Source: Methylobacterium oryzihabitans (GTDB lineage Bacteria > Pseudomonadota > Alphaproteobacteria > Rhizobiales > Beijerinckiaceae). From it: 60,436 nucleotides of DNA. This document shows, piece by piece, positions 49,781 to 58,908 of this stretch. The stretch lies in assembly GCF_004004555.2 (NCBI RefSeq), contig NZ_SACP01000036.1, positions 1 to 60,436 of the forward strand, in the 5' to 3' direction. How positions within the stretch are numbered: the first letter of the stretch is position 1; the number at the start of each line of letters is the position of its first letter. Below the pieces are notes generated by a model. That model was not told the origin of the DNA and made no database searches. It saw only the letters and a program-made list of their open reading frames with translations. A program made the position numbers and the translations under genes.

Positions 49781-51001
49781 TCACTTCACCATCGGGCAGC
49801 CGCCCTCCGCCATCGGCCGGAACGCCTGATCCGCCGGGACCGTGTCGAGGAGCGTGTAGTAGTCGTAGGGCGCCGTCGACTCGGCCGGCTTCTTCACCTC
49901 GAACAGGTAGATCGGGTGGATCGCCCGCCCGTCCGGCCGCACGCTCAGGTCGCCGAACAGCCGCTCGCGCGGCGGCCGGCGCTTCATCTCGGCGACCGCG
50001 GTGCGGCCGTCGTCGCTGCCGGCGCGGGCGACGGCGTCGAGATAGGCGAGGGTCGCCGAATACACGCCCGCCTGGTTGCCGCTCGGCACCTTGCCGGCCT
50101 GGCCCGGGCGCGCGGCGAAGCGCCTGGCGAAGGCGCGGGTCTCGTCGTTCATGTTCCAGTAGAACGACTCGGTCAGCAGCAGCCCCTGGGCGTCCTTGAG
50201 GCCCATGGCGTGGACGTCGTTGATGAAGACCAGGAACGCGACCAGCGACTGGCCGCCGGACTTCAGCCCGAACTCGTTGGCCTGCTTGACGATGTTGATC
50301 GCGTCGGCGCCGGCATTGGCGAGCCCGACCACCGACGCGCCCGAGCCCTGGGCCTGGAGCAGCAGCGACGAGAAGTCGGCGGTGCCGAGCGGGTGGCGGC
50401 TCGCGCCCTTCACGGTGCCGCCGTGGCCCTCGACGTAGGTCCTCGCCTCCGCCTCGATGCCCTGGCCGAGGGCGTAGTTCACGGTCAGGAAGTACCAGGA
50501 TGTCCCGCCGCGCTTCATCATCGCGGCCGCGGTGGTGTTGCCGGTCGCCCAGGCGTCGTTGACCCACTGCACGGTGTTGGGCGAGCACGCCTTGCCGGTG
50601 AGGTCCGAGGTCGCGGTGGCGGAGGCGAGCAGCGCCATCCGGGTGTCGCGCACCAGCGCGTTGACGGCGAGCCCGACCGACGAGTTCGGCACGTCGACGA
50701 TGGCGTCGACCTTCTCGACGTCGAGCCACTTGCGGGCGATGGCCGAGCCGACATCCGCCTTGTTCTGGTGGTCCGCGGCGACGATCTCGACCCGGATGCC
50801 CTTGCCGCCGCCGGCGAAGTCCTCGGCGGCCATCCGGGCGGCCTCGACCGAGCCCTGGCCGTTGGTGTCCTGGAACGGCCCCGACATGTCGGTCAGCACG
50901 CCGACCCGCACCACGCCGTCGGAGACCTCCGCCGCCGCCGCCGCCGCACCGGCGGCGAGCAGCGTCGCGGCCGCCAAAGCCGCCCGCATCGTCCTGCGCA
51001 T
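49781..51001 (-). CDS. ABC transporter substrate-binding protein (branched-chain amino acid/aromatic type)
   Basis: The 406-residue periplasmic protein starts at ATG 51001 with a signal peptide (MRRTMRAALAAATLLAAGAA). The type I fold is clear: VRVGVLTDMSGPFQDTNGQGSVEAARMAAED, IVAADHQNKADVGSAIARKW and NSSVGLAVNALV. Such proteins bind aliphatic amides, amino acids or aromatic acids. No permease or ATPase gene is adjacent. It lies beside a ferredoxin and a CYP199A-type P450, so an aromatic acid ligand is plausible. TAGAACCAA lies upstream, as in front of the P450 gene. Confidence 0.88.
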   Translation of the reverse strand: MRRTMRAALAAATLLAAGAAAAAAEVSDGVVRVGVLTDMSGPFQDTNGQGSVEAARMAAEDFAGGGKGIRVEIVAADHQNKADVGSAIARKWLDVEKVDAIVDVPNSSVGLAVNALVRDTRMALLASATATSDLTGKACSPNTVQWVNDAWATGNTTAAAMMKRGGTSWYFLTVNYALGQGIEAEARTYVEGHGGTVKGASRHPLGTADFSSLLLQAQGSGASVVGLANAGADAINIVKQANEFGLKSGGQSLVAFLVFINDVHAMGLKDAQGLLLTESFYWNMNDETRAFARRFAARPGQAGKVPSGNQAGVYSATLAYLDAVARAGSDDGRTAVAEMKRRPPRERLFGDLSVRPDGRAIHPIYLFEVKKPAESTAPYDYYTLLDTVPADQAFRPMAEGGCPMVK

Positions 51002-51036
51002 TCCTCGTCCTCCCCCCTGTGTTGTTGGTTCTACTC

Positions 51037-51360
51037 TCACACCTGCCGGTCGGGCAGGCTCACCACGAGCCCGTCGAGTTCGGGCGTCGCGGTGATCTGG
51101 CACGACAGCCGGCTGGTCGGCCGGCGCTCGGCCGCCGCGCCGTCGAGGAGGGCGTCCTCGTCGTCGCTCAGCGGCGGCAGGCGGTCGGCCCAGTCCTCGG
51201 CGACGTAGACGTGGCAGGTGGCGCACATCGCGTTGCCGCCGCACTCGGCGACGATGCCCTCGATTCCCTGGGCGATCGCGGCCTGCATCAGGCTGGTGCC
51301 CGCGGCGACCGCGAGGTCGCGGCGCGCGCCGTCCGGGCGGATGACGGTGACGGTCGGCAT
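51037..51360 (-). CDS. [2Fe-2S] ferredoxin (adrenodoxin type)
   Basis: The 107-residue ferredoxin has cluster ligands Cys40, Cys46, Cys49 and Cys87 (ECGGNAMCATCHVY and LSCQIT), the spacing of P450-type adrenodoxin-like ferredoxins. It lies 12 nt downstream of the P450 gene on the same strand and probably serves as its electron donor. The paired ferredoxin reductase is not in the window. Confidence 0.95.
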   Translation of the reverse strand: MPTVTVIRPDGARRDLAVAAGTSLMQAAIAQGIEGIVAECGGNAMCATCHVYVAEDWADRLPPLSDDEDALLDGAAAERRPTSRLSCQITATPELDGLVVSLPDRQV

Positions 51361-51372
51361 GGGCTCGGTCCT

Positions 51373-52629
51373 TCAGGCAGCCGTGAGGGTGACGGGCAGG
51401 CGCTCCAGGCCCCGGAGCGTGTTGTTGTAGCGGCGCACGACCGGGCCGCCGATCGCGATCGACCCGACCCGGGCGGCCAGCGCCGACAGGATCACCTCGC
51501 CCTCGAGCCGGCCGAGCAACTGGCCGACGCACATGTGGATGCCCGAGCCGAACCCGACATGGCCGACCGTCGCGCGGCCGGGGTCGTAGCGGCCGGGCTC
51601 GTCCCAGCGGCGCGGGTCGCGGTTGGCGGCGCCGAGGAACATCAGCACCTTGGAGCCCTCGTCGAGCCGCGCGCCGCCGATCTCGACCGGCCGCGTCGTG
51701 GTGCGGAAGAACGTCTGCACCGGGCTCTCGAAGCGCACCGCCTCCTCGAAGGCCGCGCGGGCGAGGCCGGGCTCGGCCCTCAGCCGCGCCCAGGCCTCGG
51801 GGAAGCGGGCGAGGCAGTAGACCGCCGCGCCGATGCTGTTCACCGTCGTGTCGAGCCCGGCCGTCAGCAGCGAGCGCACGAGGAGCGGCGCCTCGTCGTG
51901 GGTGATCGCCCCGGCATCGGCCGCCGCGTGGATCGCCGCGCCGAAGCCGCCCGGCGCGAGGTTTTCGCGCTGGCACTGCTCCATCACCCAGGCGACGTGC
52001 GGCGCCGCGGTCTCGAAGGCGCGCCGGCGCAGCTCGTTGGGCGGCCCGAAGGCGTTGAAGGCGAGGCCGGCATAGGGCAGCAGGTGCTCGCGCCCGTCCC
52101 GGCGCAGGCCGACCGCCTCCGGGAACACCGAGAGCGGGAACGCCTCGGCGAGGTCGGTGACCGCGTCGATCTCCCGGCGAGCGAGGAGGTCGTCCACCAG
52201 CCGGGCGGCGGCGGCCTCGAACCGCCCGCGCAGGGTCTTCATCACGGCGGGCGACAGCACCCGGTTGAGGACCGCGCGGGTGCGCCCGTGGGCCGGCGGA
52301 TCGGCCTCCAGGATCAGGCTCTGGGGCCGCCACGGCGGCTCCTTGGCGAAGTCGCTCAGCCCGACGCCGCGGCCGGAGCAGAACGTCGCCGGGTCGTGCA
52401 GGACGGCCCGGACCTCGTCGTAGCGCGCCACCGCGTGGACGCCCCAGCGCGGCAGCCACACCACCGGGCCGGCCTCGCGCAGGGCCTCGTGGATCCGGTG
52501 CGGATCCTCGAAGAACTCGGTCGAGAACGGATCGACGTCGACGACCGGCGCGCCGGTGGAATGGATCTCTCCTGCGAACGGCGCCGGATCGACACTCCCG
52601 GGAGAGGTCTCGGACGAGATCAGGCTCAT
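51373..52629 (-). CDS. cytochrome P450, CYP199A-like
   Basis: The 418-residue P450 has the heme loop GFGSGIHMCVGQL with Cys367, the I-helix LTAGLDTTVN and the ExxR of EEAVRFESPVQTFFRTTTR. Long stretches (ATFCSGRGVGLSDF, LLPYAGLAFNAFGPPNEL, QRENLAPGGFGAAIHA) closely recall CYP199A2/A4 of Rhodopseudomonas palustris, which O-demethylate 4-methoxybenzoate. The recall is from memory, not alignment. Residues known to hold the substrate carboxylate in that family appear in place. Oxidative demethylation would release formaldehyde, useful to a methylotroph. It is divergent from a MarR gene. Confidence 0.9.
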   Translation of the reverse strand: MSLISSETSPGSVDPAPFAGEIHSTGAPVVDVDPFSTEFFEDPHRIHEALREAGPVVWLPRWGVHAVARYDEVRAVLHDPATFCSGRGVGLSDFAKEPPWRPQSLILEADPPAHGRTRAVLNRVLSPAVMKTLRGRFEAAAARLVDDLLARREIDAVTDLAEAFPLSVFPEAVGLRRDGREHLLPYAGLAFNAFGPPNELRRRAFETAAPHVAWVMEQCQRENLAPGGFGAAIHAAADAGAITHDEAPLLVRSLLTAGLDTTVNSIGAAVYCLARFPEAWARLRAEPGLARAAFEEAVRFESPVQTFFRTTTRPVEIGGARLDEGSKVLMFLGAANRDPRRWDEPGRYDPGRATVGHVGFGSGIHMCVGQLLGRLEGEVILSALAARVGSIAIGGPVVRRYNNTLRGLERLPVTLTAA

Positions 52630-52779
52630 GGTCGGTCCTCCCGTATCTTGGTTCTATTGCATGGTCGGGACGATGAACGGGCGAGACCCGACGATCCGTC
52701 GATCGGATTGCTTGCCCGGGCCTCGACGCCCGGCGATGCCTGCGCCATAACCCGGGCCGAGGACACCCACGAGGCGGAC

Positions 52780-53310
52780 ATGACATCGGGTCGGGCAGGG
52801 CACGCCGCCGGACGGGCGGAGGGGCCTGGGGCGGGGGAGGCCGGGCGGCGCCTCGACCTCGACCGCTACGTGCCGGCGCTCCTGACCTTCGTCGCCAACA
52901 AGCTGTCGCACAGCGCCAGCGCCACCTACCAGCGGCGTTTCGGCGTCAACGTCACCGAGTGGCGGATCATGTCGCTGCTCGCCATCGAGCCGGGCATCGC
53001 GGCGGCGCGCATCTGCCAGGTGATCGGGTTCGACAAGGGGCCGGTGAGCCGAACCCTCGCCTCGCTGGAGCGCCGCGGCCTCGTCGCCACGCAGGAGGAT
53101 CCGGGCGATGCGCGCCGGCGCCTGATCCGCCTCGCCGAGCAGGGCGAGCGGTTGCACGACGAGATCATCCTGGTGGCGCTCGACCGCGAGCAACGCCTGC
53201 TGGCCTGCCTGACGCCGGAGCAGCGGGAGACGCTGATCGATCTCCTCAACCGCGTCCACGCGAACCTGCCGGCCGTGACCACGCCGTCCGGGTCCGGCAC
53301 GCGGCGGTAG
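52780..53310 (+). CDS. MarR family transcriptional regulator
   Basis: The 176-residue protein starts at ATG 52780. After a Gly/Ala-rich N-terminus comes the winged HTH: NVTEWRIMSLLAIEPGIAAARICQVIGFDKGPVSRTLASLERRGLVATQEDPGDARRRLIRL. MarR proteins commonly sense aromatic acids. It is divergent from the P450-ferredoxin-binding protein set across 150 bp and is its likely repressor. Confidence 0.92.
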   Translation: MTSGRAGHAAGRAEGPGAGEAGRRLDLDRYVPALLTFVANKLSHSASATYQRRFGVNVTEWRIMSLLAIEPGIAAARICQVIGFDKGPVSRTLASLERRGLVATQEDPGDARRRLIRLAEQGERLHDEIILVALDREQRLLACLTPEQRETLIDLLNRVHANLPAVTTPSGSGTRR

Positions 53311-53401
53311 CCGGGACGCCACGCGCGGGTGGCCGGCCTCGCCCATCGTTTCCTCCGTGGTCGGCGATGACTCGCTCTCGGAGGCAAGCTGTCACGATCC
53401 C

Positions 53402-53435
53402 GTTGCTCGGGCAACCATTATGTTGCCTTGGCAAC
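53402..53435. terminator. tandem hairpins between converging marR and RND genes
   Basis: GTTGCTCGGGCAAC (53402-53415) and GTTGCCTTGGCAAC (53422-53435) each form a 5-6 bp stem, six bases apart, in a locally AT-rich stretch. They sit between two converging genes and may act as a weak terminator. Confidence 0.45.
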
Positions 53436-53476
53436 GAAATCGATGCGTCGCCGGCGGGTGGGGGCCGGCGCGCCGT

Positions 53477-56400
53477 TCACGCCGCTCCGGCGAGGCTGTC
53501 GTGGTGCGCGGCCGGGGCCGGATGCCCGTGCTGCCTCAGCGGCCGGTTGCCGGTGGCGCGGCGCAGCAGCACGTAGAAGACCGGGGTCAGGAACAGCCCG
53601 AACGCGGTCACCCCGATCATGCCGGAGAACACCGCGACGCCCATGGCGCTGCGCATCTCGGCGCCGGCCCCGGTGGCGGTGACCAGCGGCAGCACGCCCA
53701 TGATGAAGGCCATCGAGGTCATCAGGATCGGGCGCAGCCGCAGGCGGCTCGCCTCGATCGCCGCCTGGACCGGGGTCCGTCCGGCGAATTCCAGCTCGCG
53801 GGCGAACTCCACGATCAAGATCGCGTTCTTGGCCGACAGGCCGACCAGCACGATCAGGCCGATCTGCGTGAACACGTTGTTGTCGCCGGCCGACAGCCAG
53901 ACCCCGAACATCGCCGCGAGCAGGCCCATCGGCACGATCAGCAGGATCGCGAGGGGCAGGGCGAGGCTCTCGTACTGCGCCGCCAGCACGAGGAAGACCA
54001 GCAGCAGCGCCAGCGGAAACACCCACACCCCGGAATTGCCCGCGATGAACTCCTGGTAGGTCAGGTCGGTCCACTCGAAGGCGAAGCCGCGGGGCAGCGT
54101 CTCGGCGGCGATGCGCGCCGCCACCGCCTGAGCCTGCCCCGACGAGGTGCCGGGGGCGGCGCCGGCATTGATGTCGGCGGCCAGGAAGCCGTTGTAGCGC
54201 ATCGCCCGCTCGGGACCGGCGGTCTGGCGCACGCGGAGCAGCGCCGAGAGCGGCACCATCTCGCCCGAGCCGGCCCGCACCTTGAGCAGCCCGACATCGT
54301 CCTGGCGCGCCCGGAACGGCGCGTCGGCCTGGACGCGGACCGAGTAGGTGCGGCCGAACCGGTTGAAGTCGTTGACGTAGAGCGAGCCGAGATAGATCTG
54401 GAGCGTGTCGAACACGTCGGTCACCGGGATGCCGAGCTGGCGCGCCTTGGTCCGGTCGAGGTCGGCGAAGAGCTGCGGCACGTTCATCTGGAAGCTGGAG
54501 AACAGGCCGGCGAGTTCCGGCGCCTGGGCGGCCTTGGCCATGAACGCCTTGGTGGCGTCGTTCAGCGCCTCGTAGCCGAGGCCGGCGCGGTCCTCGATCT
54601 GGAGCTTGAAGCCGCCGATCGTGCCGAGCCCGTTGACCGGCGGCGGCGGGAACATCGCGATGAACGCCTCGGGGATCGCGGCGTACTTCCGGTTGAGCGA
54701 CTGCGCGATCGCGGCGCCGCTGAGACTCGGGTCCCGGCGCTCCTCGAACGGCTTGAGGGTCGAGAACACGATTCCCGAGTTCGACGAGTTGGTGAAGCCG
54801 TTGATCGACAGGCCCGGGAAGGCGACGGCGCTCTCGACGCCGGGCTCCTTGAGGGCGATCTCGCTCATCCTGCGGATCACCTCCTCGGTCCGGTCGAGGG
54901 TGGCGCCGTCGGGCAGTTGCGCGAAGCCGACGAGGTACTGCTTGTCTTGGCCCGGCACGAAGCCGCCGGGGATCTGGCGGAACAGCACCACGGTCACGCC
55001 GACCAGCACGAGGTAGAGCACCATCATGGCGCCCTTGCGCGACACCACCCCGCCGACGCCGCGCCCGTAGCCGTCCGAGGCGCGCCCGAAGGCGCGGTTG
55101 AAACGGCGGAAGAACCAGCCGAGCAGCGTGTCGAGCACCCGGGTCAGCCGGTCCTTCGGGGCGTGGTGGTCGCGCAGCAGCAGCGCCGACAGGGCCGGCG
55201 ACAGGGTCAGCGAGTTGATCGCCGAGATGACGGTCGAGATCGCGATGGTGAGGGCGAACTGCTTGTAGAACTGGCCGGTCAGCCCGCTGATGAAGGCGAG
55301 CGGCACGAACACCGCCACCAGCACCAGCGCGATGGCGATGATCGGCCCCGAGACCTCGCGCATCGCCTGATAGGACGCGTCGCGCGGCGACAGCCCGGCC
55401 TCGATGTTGCGCTCGACGTTCTCGACCACCACGATGGCGTCGTCGACGACGATGCCGATGGCGAGCACGAGGCCGAACAGGCTCAGCGCGTTGATCGAGA
55501 AGCCGAAGACGTGCATCACCGCGAAGGTGCCGACGATCGAGACCGGCACGGCGAGCAGCGGAATGATCGAGGCCCGCCACGTCTGCAGGAACAGGATCAC
55601 CACCACGACCACGAGGGCGACCGCCTCGAGCAGAGTGTGGATCACCGCCTCGATCGAGGCGCGCACGAACTGGGTCGGGTCGTAGACGATCTGGTAGTCG
55701 ACGCCCTCGGGCATCGTGCGCCTGATCTCCGCCATGGTGCGGCGGACGTCGTCGGAGATCCGGATCGCGTTCGAGCCCGGCGATTGCGAGATCGGGATCG
55801 CCACCGCCGACTTGTTGTCGAGCAGCGAGCGCAGGGCGTAGTCGGAGGCGCCGAGCTCGATCCGGGCGACGTCGCGCAGGCGGGTGACCTCGCCGTCCGA
55901 GCCGGTCTTGACCACGATGTCGCCGAACTGCTCCTCGCTGGTGAGGCGCCCTTCCGCGTTGAGCGACAGCTGCAGGTCGAGGCCGGGCAGGGCGGGCGAG
56001 GCGCCGACGACGCCCGCCGCGGCCTCGACGTTCTGGGCCCGGATCTCCCGCACCACGTCGCCGGCCGAGAGGCCGTGCTCGGCGACCTTCTGCGGGTCGA
56101 GCCAGATCCGCATCGAATAGTCGCCGGAGCCGAACAGCTGCACCTGCCCGACGCCGTCGAGGCGCGCCAGCCGGTCCTTGATGTTCAGGACCGCGTAGTT
56201 GCGCAGGTAGGTCATGTCGTAGCGCCCGTTCGGCGACACGAGGTGCACCACCATGGTGAGGTCGGGCGAGGACTTCACCGTGACGATGCCGAGCTGGCGC
56301 ACGATCGCTGGCAGCCGCGGCTCGGCCTGCGAGACCCGGTTCTGGACCAGCTGCTGCGCCTTGTCGGGGTCGGTGCCGAGCCGGAAGGTGACGGTCAGCG

Positions 56401-56671
56401 TCATGATGCCGTCGGTCGTCGCCTGGCTCGACATGTAGAGCATGCCCTCGACGCCGTTGATCTGCTCCTCGATCGGCGTCGCCACGGTCTCGACGATGAC
56501 CTTCGGGTTGGCGCCCGGGAAGGTCGCGCGCACCACCACCGAGGGCGGCACCACGTCCGGGTATTCCGAGATCGGCATCGCGAACAGCGAGATCAGGCCC
56601 GCGACGAAGATGAGCACCGAGAGCACGCCGGCGAAGATCGGGCGGTCGATGAAGAATCGGGAGAGATTCAT
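53477..56671 (-). CDS. RND efflux pump inner-membrane protein (HAE-1/AcrB-MexF type)
   Basis: The 1064-residue pump has twelve predicted helices and two large periplasmic loops. Family motifs are FFIDRPIFAGVLSVLIFVAGL at the N-terminus, GIVVDDAIVVVENVERNIE with the proton-relay Asp pair in TM4, SALLLRDHHAPKD and TQIGLIVLVGLSAKNAILIVEFARE in the C-half. It should export drugs or aromatic compounds with the adaptor upstream and an outer-membrane channel encoded elsewhere. Confidence 0.96.
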   Translation of the reverse strand: MNLSRFFIDRPIFAGVLSVLIFVAGLISLFAMPISEYPDVVPPSVVVRATFPGANPKVIVETVATPIEEQINGVEGMLYMSSQATTDGIMTLTVTFRLGTDPDKAQQLVQNRVSQAEPRLPAIVRQLGIVTVKSSPDLTMVVHLVSPNGRYDMTYLRNYAVLNIKDRLARLDGVGQVQLFGSGDYSMRIWLDPQKVAEHGLSAGDVVREIRAQNVEAAAGVVGASPALPGLDLQLSLNAEGRLTSEEQFGDIVVKTGSDGEVTRLRDVARIELGASDYALRSLLDNKSAVAIPISQSPGSNAIRISDDVRRTMAEIRRTMPEGVDYQIVYDPTQFVRASIEAVIHTLLEAVALVVVVVILFLQTWRASIIPLLAVPVSIVGTFAVMHVFGFSINALSLFGLVLAIGIVVDDAIVVVENVERNIEAGLSPRDASYQAMREVSGPIIAIALVLVAVFVPLAFISGLTGQFYKQFALTIAISTVISAINSLTLSPALSALLLRDHHAPKDRLTRVLDTLLGWFFRRFNRAFGRASDGYGRGVGGVVSRKGAMMVLYLVLVGVTVVLFRQIPGGFVPGQDKQYLVGFAQLPDGATLDRTEEVIRRMSEIALKEPGVESAVAFPGLSINGFTNSSNSGIVFSTLKPFEERRDPSLSGAAIAQSLNRKYAAIPEAFIAMFPPPPVNGLGTIGGFKLQIEDRAGLGYEALNDATKAFMAKAAQAPELAGLFSSFQMNVPQLFADLDRTKARQLGIPVTDVFDTLQIYLGSLYVNDFNRFGRTYSVRVQADAPFRARQDDVGLLKVRAGSGEMVPLSALLRVRQTAGPERAMRYNGFLAADINAGAAPGTSSGQAQAVAARIAAETLPRGFAFEWTDLTYQEFIAGNSGVWVFPLALLLVFLVLAAQYESLALPLAILLIVPMGLLAAMFGVWLSAGDNNVFTQIGLIVLVGLSAKNAILIVEFARELEFAGRTPVQAAIEASRLRLRPILMTSMAFIMGVLPLVTATGAGAEMRSAMGVAVFSGMIGVTAFGLFLTPVFYVLLRRATGNRPLRQHGHPAPAAHHDSLAGAA

Positions 56672-56770
56672 GTCGCCCTCCGGGGGCGGGAAGACAGGCG
56701 CAGGGGCGCGGCGGCCGCCCGTGGCGCGGCCGCGGACGCGGTGTCGGAGACCTGGACGGAAAGCCCGGCG

Positions 56771-58018
56771 TCAGCGCTGGGCGAGGCGGCCGGGAGCGGC
56801 GCCGGGCGACCGCTCGCCCATCGCCACCGGTTCGGGGCGCAGCAGGGCGCCGGGCCGGATCCGCTGCAGCCCGTTGACGACGATGCGCTCGCCGGCCGAC
56901 AGGCCGGCGGTCACGACCCGCAGGCCCTCGACCGCCCGCCCGAGGGTGACGGCCCGGAACTCGGCCCGGCTGTCGGCCCCGACCACGAAGACGAACTTCT
57001 TGTCCTGGTCGGTGCCCACCGCCCGCTCGTCGACGAGGATGAGGCTCTCGGGCCGCGCCTGACCGAGGCGCATCCGGGCGAACTGGCCGGGAATCAGCCG
57101 GCCGTCGCCGTTGGCGAAGGAGGCGCGCACCCGCACCGTGCCAGTGCGGGCGTCGACCTTGTTGTCGATGAACTGGAGGTGCCCGGCGGCCCGGCCGCCG
57201 TCGGCCGTGACCATCTCGACCGGGATGCGGTCGAGCCGGCCGCGGCTGCCGCCCGGCCCGGCGATCGAGGCCAGCGCCCGCAGGACCACGGTCTCGTCGG
57301 CGTCGAAGCCGGCATGGATCGGATCGACCGAGACGAGGGTGGTGAGCACGGCGGCGCCCGCTCCGGTCGCCACGAGGTTGCCCGGCGTGATCTCGCGCCG
57401 CCCGACCCGGCCGGCCACCGCCGCCCGGACCTCGGTGTAGCCGAGGTTCAGCCGCGCCGCCTGCAACGCCGCCCTGGCCGCGTCGAGGCTCGCCTTCGCC
57501 TCCTTGAAGGCGTTGGCGCGCACGTCGAGGTCGCGCGCCGTGACGATGCGCTGGTCCGACAGGCGCTGCCCGCGCTCGAGATCGCTCGCGGTCAGGGCAA
57601 GGCGGGCCTCGGCACCGGCGACCTGGGCTTCCAGGCGTTCGACCTCGGCCGCGTAGGGGGCGGGGTCGATGGTCACCAGGAGATCCCCGGCCTTGACCAT
57701 CTCGCCCTCGGCGAAGTGGGTGGCCTGGATCGCGCCGCCGACGCGCGCCCGCACGTCGATGCGCTCGACGGCCTCCAGCCGGCCTGAGAACTCGTCCCAG
57801 AGGGTCACGTCGCGCGGCGCGATCGTGGCGACCGGGGCCGGCATCGCCTGCTCGGCCGGCTGGTCCGCGGCGACCGCCGCATTGCCGCCGCGCCAGACCG
57901 GCGCCACGGTGTAGGCGGTGCCCGCCAGGAGGGCGAGCACGAGGCCGGCGCCGACGCCGCGCCGGAGGGAACCGCCTGAAGGGGTGCCACGCTGCGAGTT
58001 CACGACCGACTCCGACAT
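56771..58018 (-). CDS. RND efflux periplasmic adaptor (MexE/AcrA type)
   Basis: The 415-residue adaptor has an N-terminal anchor (VGAGLVLALLAGTAYTVAPV), a lipoyl half-motif RARVGGAIQATHFAEGEMVKAGDLLV, a helical hairpin (about 120-190) and beta-barrel/MP domains. The ATG at 58018 lies inside a perfect inverted repeat. A GTG at 58003 with GGAG six bases upstream is a good alternative start (410 residues). The RND pump gene follows after about 100 nt on the same strand. Confidence 0.93.
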   Translation of the reverse strand: MSESVVNSQRGTPSGGSLRRGVGAGLVLALLAGTAYTVAPVWRGGNAAVAADQPAEQAMPAPVATIAPRDVTLWDEFSGRLEAVERIDVRARVGGAIQATHFAEGEMVKAGDLLVTIDPAPYAAEVERLEAQVAGAEARLALTASDLERGQRLSDQRIVTARDLDVRANAFKEAKASLDAARAALQAARLNLGYTEVRAAVAGRVGRREITPGNLVATGAGAAVLTTLVSVDPIHAGFDADETVVLRALASIAGPGGSRGRLDRIPVEMVTADGGRAAGHLQFIDNKVDARTGTVRVRASFANGDGRLIPGQFARMRLGQARPESLILVDERAVGTDQDKKFVFVVGADSRAEFRAVTLGRAVEGLRVVTAGLSAGERIVVNGLQRIRPGALLRPEPVAMGERSPGAAPGRLAQR

Positions 58019-58043
58019 CTGTATGGTGCGCTACAGATGTCGG
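58012..58043. promoter_or_regulatory. perfect 12-bp inverted repeat, probable TetR operator
   Basis: CCGACATCTGTA (58012-58023) and TACAGATGTCGG (58032-58043) are exact reverse complements with an 8-bp spacer. They lie between the divergent adaptor and TetR genes and overlap the adaptor's ATG at 58018. A TetR dimer bound here would block both promoters, giving autoregulation and efflux control. Confidence 0.75.
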
Positions 58044-58106
58044 GATGGACGCGGCGCGTCAAGAGACTTATCTACCACTCGTTACAAAAGTTGGAGCCCG
58101 CGGACA

Positions 58107-58733
58107 ATGGCGATGGGGCGGCCCCGGTCGTTCGACACCGACAAGGCCCTCGACGAGGCGATGGAGGTGTTCTGGCGCCACGGCTACGACGGCGCGAGCC
58201 TCGCCATGCTGACCCGGGCGATGGGGATCAAGCCGCCGAGCCTCTACGCGGCCTTCGGCAGCAAGGAGGGCCTGCTCAAGGCGGCGCTCGACCGCTACGC
58301 GCAGCGCCGCTCCGCGCACATGGGGTTCGTGCTGGCCGCGCCGACCGCGCGCGACGTGGCCGAGCGGTTCCTCGGCAGCATCGCCGACAGTCACACCGAC
58401 CCGGCCAATCCGCCCGGCTGCCTGCTGGTCCAGGGCGGGCTGGCCTGCGGGGAGGGCTCGGAGCACATTCCGTTCGCGCTGGCCTCGAAGCGGGCGATGA
58501 CCGAGGCCGAACTGCGCGACCGCTTCCTGCAAGCCCGGCAGGAGGGCGACCTTCCCGACGACGCCGACCCGGCGGCGCTGGCGCGGTTCCTGTCGACGGT
58601 CGCCTCGGGCATGGGCGTGCTGGCCTCGTCCGGCGCCGACCGCGACGCGCTGCGCGAGGTCGCGCGCGTCGCGGTGAACGCGTTCGAGCGGACCGGGCGC
58701 GATCCGGGCTGCGGTTCGCCGTCCGGGTCGTGA
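58107..58733 (+). CDS. TetR/AcrR family regulator
   Basis: The 208-residue regulator begins MGRPRSFDTDKALDEAMEVFWRHGYDGASLAMLTRAMGIKPPSLYAAFGSKEGLLKAAL, a typical TetR HTH; it starts at ATG 58107, or six bases later. The C-terminal ligand domain (FALASKRAMTEAEL, FLSTVASGMGVLASSG) resembles the AcrR-like group. It is divergent from the efflux genes with a perfect operator between, so it is their likely repressor. Confidence 0.95.
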   Translation: MAMGRPRSFDTDKALDEAMEVFWRHGYDGASLAMLTRAMGIKPPSLYAAFGSKEGLLKAALDRYAQRRSAHMGFVLAAPTARDVAERFLGSIADSHTDPANPPGCLLVQGGLACGEGSEHIPFALASKRAMTEAELRDRFLQARQEGDLPDDADPAALARFLSTVASGMGVLASSGADRDALREVARVAVNAFERTGRDPGCGSPSGS

Positions 58734-58908
58734 CCGCGCCGGAGGCCAGCGGCGTTCCACGGCCTCGACCGACCCGAAATTCCATAATCTTCCTTATGCG
58801 AATCGCGGGTGTAGGCGCAAAGTAAGAATGTCCCACTGCCGAAACGGGCGCCGCTCCCGCGCCGCGGGCTTCGATACGATTTTCGCAACTGACCGTCTGG
58901 GGATCGTC

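Noticed and set aside
53357..57787. 1476-codon frame opposite the RND pump and adaptor
   Set aside because: Low-complexity Arg/His/Asp/Glu composition and no motif; both genes on the other strand are unmistakable.
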